The notes beneath the pieces are model-generated. The model saw only the letters and a program-made list of their open reading frames with translations. It did not search any database and was not told where the DNA came from. From the NCBI GenBank assembly GCA_029215795.1, contig JARDYH010000001.1, positions 223,699,654 to 223,763,653 of the forward strand: a stretch of DNA of 64,000 nucleotides, in the 5' to 3' direction. This DNA comes from Anniella stebbinsi. Its lineage: Eukaryota; Chordata; Lepidosauria; Squamata; Anniellidae. Numbering within the stretch: position 1 is the stretch's first letter; each line of letters starts with the position of its first letter. Positions 59,801 through 64,000 of this stretch are shown here, one piece after another. The position numbers and the translations under genes are program-made.

Positions 59801-61696
59801 TTTAATCTCACTAAAAAACAAAAAGACATAGTTACTAACTTAGCTAACGATGAATCAGTTGTGATCAAGGAAGCTGACAAAGGGGGTGCTGTTGTGGTTA
59901 TGAATACGGAAGACTATATCCAGGAGGCACTTAGATTATTGAACGATACATCTAGCTATTCACCCATTACTATGGATCCTACTAAACACATTTCTTCAAT
60001 CATCAGGACCACTGTAACTAAAGCATGGGTGATGGGCATTATCACGGAACCTATAAATCAATTTTTATTGAATACTTTTCCTCGTGTACCAGTTTTCTAT
60101 ATCTTACCCAAAATTCACAAAACTGGGTTTCCACCTCCGGGACGTCCAATTGTATCAGGTTCAAATTCAATTTTGGAACCTCTTTCGCAATATTTGGACC
60201 ACTTTTTACATCCATTTGAACAACAAATTCCAGCGTATTTAAAGGATACCAAAGATTTCATCAACAAAGTAGAGGGCATAGTCATGCCCCCTGATGCCAT
60301 TATGGTAACTCTGGATGTGGGTGCTTTATACACTAATATCCCGCACGAAGAAGCACGTATGGTAAGAGAAGCAGTGCTGAACAGACGTGAGGAATTGTTT
60401 CCGCCCATGCCCTTTCTAATGGAATTGACAGACATAGTCTTAGAGAAAAATTATTTCAGATTTAAAGATCAGTTCTATATGCAGATCAAGGGAGTAGCCA
60501 TGGGCAGCTCTTTTGCACCGAGTGTGGCTAACTTATTCATGGCACATCTGGAAGAATCCCTGATCTGTAATCCATTACTTAATCCTTTTTTCACTGCAAT
60601 CATATTTTATAAACGTTTCATTGATGATATATTGTTGGTCTTTAAGGGTAAAGAAGCCCTATTGGATTTTGTCACATGGATTAATTCAATCCATGATACT
60701 ATTAAATTTACGTTCCAATCTGACAGCAACAGGCTAGCATTTCTTGATACATACGTTAATAAGATCATGGGCAGACTATCAGTAAGTGTATATAGAAAAA
60801 GTACAGACAAGAATTCCCTGTTACATTATACGTCTTTCCACATGCCTCAACTACGCCGGATGTTACCGTATGGACAATATTTACAGTTAAAATGCAATTC
60901 CTCCTATAGCATGGACTATCATGCATCTAGGACACATCTAAGACACCAATTATTGGACAGAAAGTATCCAAGTGCCATTATCAAACAAGCAGAATTTAGG
61001 GCTGATATGGTCACACGTGACCAGTTATTACGGAACAAGACCAACATAGATGACAATAAATTAACATGTTCATTTACATATACACACCTTGCATTTCAGA
61101 TAAGTAGTATAGTTAAGAAACATTGGCACCTGTTACAAGGTATTCCGGGATGTAGGGAAACTCCCAAAATTGATTGGAGAAGAACCAGCAACTTAAGAGA
61201 TAAATTGGTACATTCTGATCTGGAAAAACCCTTTCGATCTCCTTTGTCCACTAGGGGGCACTATCGGTGCCATGGTTGCACCATATGCCCATTAGCTTTA
61301 GTGACTAGAGAGTATGAAGATCCTATTACTCACTTTGTGTATCAACTTAAACATTTTTCTAACTGTGCCACAAAATTGGCCATATATGTTATTATATGCC
61401 CTTGTGACCTCTTATATATAGGAAAGACCAACCGCCGGGTTCGCACGAGAATCAGTGAACATTGTTCCAAATTAAAGCATCGAATCCTGGAAGCACCTTT
61501 GGTAGAACATTTTGAGGCCAAACAGCATAGGTTTGATGACTTCAGGTTCTTTGTAATAGACGTTCAGTCACATAAATACAACTGGAATGACTATGACAAA
61601 TTGTTGTTACAACTTGAAGCCAGATGGATTTTTAAACTCAATACAGTGGCACCAGAGGGGTTAAATCAGAGTCTTGATTTAGCCCCGTTCCTTTAA
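59801..61696 (+). pseudogene. Penelope-like reverse transcriptase and GIY-YIG endonuclease (long open part)
   Basis: The open run continues in frame from the stop at 59798-59800 through 61696. Counting from 59861 it is 611 codons. RT signatures are seen in order: PVFYILPKIHKTG (about residue 77), GRPIVSG (94), motif A MVTLDVGALYTNIP (Asp152), motif B QIKGVAMGSSFAPSVANLF (208-226), and motif C FIDDILLVF (Asp255, Asp256), then LAFLDTYV. A cysteine cluster CHGCTIC (470-476) precedes the GIY-YIG domain, IYVIICPCDLLYIGKT (508-523). Arginine in RTRISEH (528-534) and a glutamate in LVEHF (549) follow. This order, RT then GIY-YIG, defines canonical Penelope-like elements. All expected catalytic residues seem present. 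The protein as a whole cannot be made from one frame because of the upstream breaks. Confidence 0.92.
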
Positions 61697-62032
61697 TCAG
61701 CTTATAGTATGGGCTGTTGGCAGGCAATCACTAATTAAGCCAGGGAGGCTTGACAACTAGTATTTATTAAGAACAGCTGGATCTACCCAACACCCAGGAG
61801 CAATTCTAACCAGTATTCTATGGGAGGCAGGTCTGTATGGCTGTTTTTATGAATAATCCTGACAAGGTATGCAATATGGGCTTAGGTACTGAATATTTTT
61901 TCTCTAATTGAGCAGATAACTGGTAATAAGAACCTGTATACGAAGGTCCCAGTATCTGAAACATACCCTGGCAAAGTCTGGTGCCTACATGGGGGTGAGT
62001 GTACTCACTATAAAATTTATGAGTGGGGAGGA
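61697..62032 (+). other. 3' untranslated part of the Penelope-like element
   Basis: This non-coding stretch lies between the TAA that closes the RT/GIY-YIG frame and the right terminal repeat. It has no open frame and no repeat that I recognise elsewhere in the window. Confidence 0.6.
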
Positions 62033-62423
62033 CTCGAGGTTTCGTTAATGTGTGTTTGATATTATATTAAAGCATGTTCATTATATTTACAGAATGCTCA
62101 ATAATTAAAGAAATGTTTCTGAAGAAGAGTCGAAACAAGATAAATACCGGATACTTGTTAAACTAATTGCTGTATACCAAGTGCGATAAACCAATTGCTG
62201 TATACCAAGTGCGATTAACAAACTTGTAATAGAAAAACTTCTGTTATCAGACTGGTGATATCAAAAAAAGATTACTGTAAACAAATTACTGTTTGAAACT
62301 AAACAAATTGTGGTTATCAAACTGTGGTTATCACATGTAATGAAAAAAATTCTGTTATAAAACTGGTGATATCAAATATTATGAGAATTTAAGTAATAAA
62401 CAAATTAATGTTTTTGAACTGCT
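62033..62423 (+). repeat. Right terminal repeat of the Penelope-like element
   Basis: It starts ctcgaggtttcgttaatg and ends tttttgaactgctg. It is the inverted counterpart of 58612-59029. It contains two copies of the attgctgtataccaagtgcg unit (about 62166-62185 and 62194-62213). Confidence 0.88.
62115..62163 (+). ncRNA. Hammerhead-ribozyme-like motif, right terminal repeat
   Basis: Stem I is GTTT (62115-62118) with AAAC (62160-62163). The core is CTGAAGA (62119-62125), then six bases, then GAAA (62132-62135). Stem III is ACAAG (62135-62139) with CTTGT (62154-62158), and T62159 is the expected base before the cut. Compared with the left copy, one G-C pair of stem III is an A-T pair here, a compensatory change. 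Stem II is very short and may make activity weak or dependent on pairing of two motifs. Confidence 0.62.
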
Positions 62424-62744
62424 GTTTTGAACTTCCAAATCATAGAAACATATCAAACATTTGTTTAAGGTCATTTCTTGAATCATAGCTTGGCTTTGGT
62501 GAAATGGTATCTTCATGTCAACTCTAACGATCGTCCATGGTGTTGTTATTGTTGTTAAAATTGGAGAAATGAGAGTCTTGTTTTTGTTATGAAATTTTAA
62601 ATGGCTGCACAGACCTTTATTGTGCTGAAGTGAAACAAAACCTACTGAAAGAATTAAGCATCCAAGTTCCACTATAATTGTAGTTTTTGAACTATGTCAT
62701 TAACATATATTAGCTTAATGCTAGATATTAGTTATAAACATTAC

Positions 62745-62960
62745 TTCTGAGTCACTTTTTGCCCGAAAAAGATTCTCCCAGGGTGACTTACAATTTTTTT
62801 TTAAAAAAACCTTTAAAACATCACACACAGCAACATCAAGAGCAGGAGAAATACAATCTTAAACACAGAGAGCAGATTTAATTCATTGAAAATGGCTTGA
62901 AAGCCATGTGTATCAAAAACATTTAACAGCCCAACTAAAATAAAATATGTGAATGTAACG
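62745..62960 (-). repeat. LINE 3' tail, minus orientation
   Basis: It contains cactttttgcccgaaaaag, then ctcccagggtgacttacaat, A-rich sequence, then taaaacatcacacacagc and agcccaactaaaataaaat. The layout matches 40090 and 54695. Confidence 0.45.
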
Positions 62961-63259
62961 CTTATTTTTAAAGTAGTGGATAAGTAGATTCAGCTGATAG
63001 TTAAAGCCAATTTATTGTATTTGTTTTAAATCCTAAAGATAAGCTTCTGTCTTCAGTTATTCTGTGATCAAATATTTGTGTTCACCTGAGCTTCTCTCAT
63101 TCGCCATAATAAAGTGGTGATGTAGAGTACCAAGTATATGAGAAAGAGATGTAAAGCTCAGAAACTTATCTTTGTTGGTTGAGATGGAATTAAAACCCCT
63201 TTGTCTCAGCCCCGGGTGCAAAATTCTGCCCACCATGGCTATGCTACAGTTGCCAGTGA

Positions 63260-63447
63260 CCCTGTTCAGAAGACATGCTAAGCCATGGTGGTTAAGCATT
63301 TTGAGCTAAATATTATAGCTTAGAGTGCCATGTGAACCATTCCTGACCATGATTTCTACATAATCATGGTTTAAACATATTCACTAACCATTTGCTGTAA
63401 ATGAGTAATTGGCCTAACCATGGCTTAGTGTGTTGTCTGAAAAGGCC
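63260..63447. mobile_element. Palindromic MITE (cctgttcaga...ctgaaaagg)
   Basis: It starts cctgttcagaagacatgc and ends gtgttgtctgaaaaggcc, with the interior of 32377-32587 and 28269-28478. It lies 240 bp before the cNBHD exon. Confidence 0.75.
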
Positions 63448-63569
63448 CGATGTCAACGAAGGCAGCCCACTAGCTGAACTATAAAAAGCCTTTGTCTAAT
63501 AAAATTAATACAATTCTTGACATATTAAAAGACTAGCAGTATATAGATTAAGCTGCACGATAATTAACT

Positions 63570-63601
63570 GTTGTGGTTGTTGTTGTTGTTGTTGTTATTA
63601 T
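63570..63601. repeat. (GTT)n microsatellite
   Basis: About eight gtt units lie about 85 bp upstream of the exon acceptor. Confidence 0.9.
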
Positions 63602-63686
63602 TTTTGAGTGCCTCCTAACTGAGCAAGAAGAAGGTATCGAAAATTGCAGGCCACTTTGTACTAAACTCTCACATTGCTCTCATCAG

Positions 63687-63939
63687 GTCCTAAAGGGGTT
63701 TCCAGAATGTTTACAAGCTGATATCTGTCTCCACCTCAACCAAAGTTTACTTCAAAACTGCAAAGCTTTCGAGGGAGCCAGTAAAGGTTGTCTCCGGGCT
63801 TTGGCTATGAAGTTTAAGACGACACATGCACCTCCTGGGGACACACTAGTCCATTCTGGTGATATTCTGACTGCGCTTTACTTTCTTTCACGAGGCTCCA
63901 TTGAAATTCTCAAGAATGACATGGTGGTGGCGATTCTTG
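63687..63939 (+). CDS. KCNH7: KCNH7 exon: C-linker end and first part of the cNBHD
   Basis: A 253-nt exon from acceptor ctcatcag to donor gtaagc, phase 0 at the start and one base over at the end. It encodes [20 protein letters not shown], then [20 protein letters not shown] and [20 protein letters not shown]. It ends [12 protein letters not shown] plus the first base of a glycine codon. This is the cyclic-nucleotide-binding homology domain, which in ERG channels does not need cyclic nucleotides but binds the N-terminal PAS domain to slow closing. The rest of the domain lies in the next exon, outside the window. A few residues (such as FEGA, SGDI and KNDM) look lineage-specific. The frame is intact. 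Confidence 0.92.
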
Positions 63940-64000
63940 GTAAGCATTCAGAAATTGCATTGAATCCGGAGAGGTAGGGTGGCTCACTCAATAACAAATC
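63940..64000 (+). other. KCNH7: Start of the next KCNH7 intron
   Basis: It begins with donor gtaagc. The exon frame can be read on for 12 codons before a stop, but the sequence leaves the KCNH pattern at the donor. Confidence 0.85.

Larger units (their letters stand above)
58376..62423 (+). mobile_element. Penelope-like retroelement with inverted terminal repeats
   Basis: The element has a central coding region (about 59016-61696), a 3' untranslated part to about 62030, and flanking inverted repeats (about 58612-59029 and 62033-62423). The left side carries about 235 further bases (58376-58611) absent on the right. Penelope-like elements are a separate retroelement class with a reverse transcriptase close to telomerase and a GIY-YIG endonuclease. 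They are known to carry terminal repeats in direct or inverted order and hammerhead-type ribozyme motifs. All these marks are seen here. It sits in sense orientation in a KCNH7 intron, 2 kb before the cNBHD exon. The outer boundaries are approximate and I found no clear target duplication. Confidence 0.88.

Noticed and set aside
59861..59863. A GTG as start of the Penelope RT protein
   Set aside because: The same frame is open upstream to the stop at 59798-59800, and conserved residues precede the GTG, so it is not an initiation codon.
63941..63977. Extension of the last KCNH7 exon past 63939
   Set aside because: A good donor (gtaagc) sits at 63940, and the translated residues after it no longer fit the KCNH family.

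Overview
The window is a piece of a vertebrate nuclear genome, most probably a squamate reptile. One conserved gene is split into short exons with GT-AG junctions and multi-kilobase introns. The introns are packed with the repeat mix usual in lizards: tRNA-derived SINEs, CR1/L2-type LINE tails, a LINE with a restriction-like endonuclease domain, many short palindromic hAT-like elements, and a Penelope-like retroelement, a class absent from mammals. No second host gene is visible on either strand.

The gene is the middle of KCNH7 (ERG3, Kv11.3), a voltage-gated potassium channel, on the + strand. Four coding exons are visible: 23038-23463 (S1 to S3), 31913-32312 (S4, S5, pore and the start of S6), 42943-43142 (end of S6 and C-linker) and 63687-63939 (C-linker end and start of the cyclic-nucleotide-binding homology domain). 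Their phases join without a break, 1279 nt in all. The PAS-domain exons must lie upstream and the C-terminal exons downstream of the window.

Intron 1-23037 holds many palindromic elements, a 1.6 kb fold-back around a CpG-rich core (11045-12675), and a CpG-rich palindromic transposon with a CRE-like site at its dyad (18595-19044). Intron 23464-31912 carries a polypyrimidine microsatellite just after the donor, a perfect 33-bp inverted repeat, a transposon inserted into its own family member, and a SINE split by a hAT-like element. Intron 32313-42942 carries more of the same, including a second SINE split by a hAT-like element at an overlapping site. Intron 43143-63686 carries two LINE tails facing each other, a 69-nt hairpin, and the most interesting object in the window, a 4 kb Penelope-like element at about 58376-62423.

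The Penelope-like element has a 611-codon open stretch with reverse transcriptase and GIY-YIG endonuclease motifs, preceded by one frameshift and one stop. It is flanked by inverted terminal repeats of about 400 bp. Each repeat carries a hammerhead-ribozyme-like core, and the two copies differ by a compensatory base-pair change in stem III, which suggests the fold was under selection. All repeat family names come from remembered sequence patterns, not from a database search.
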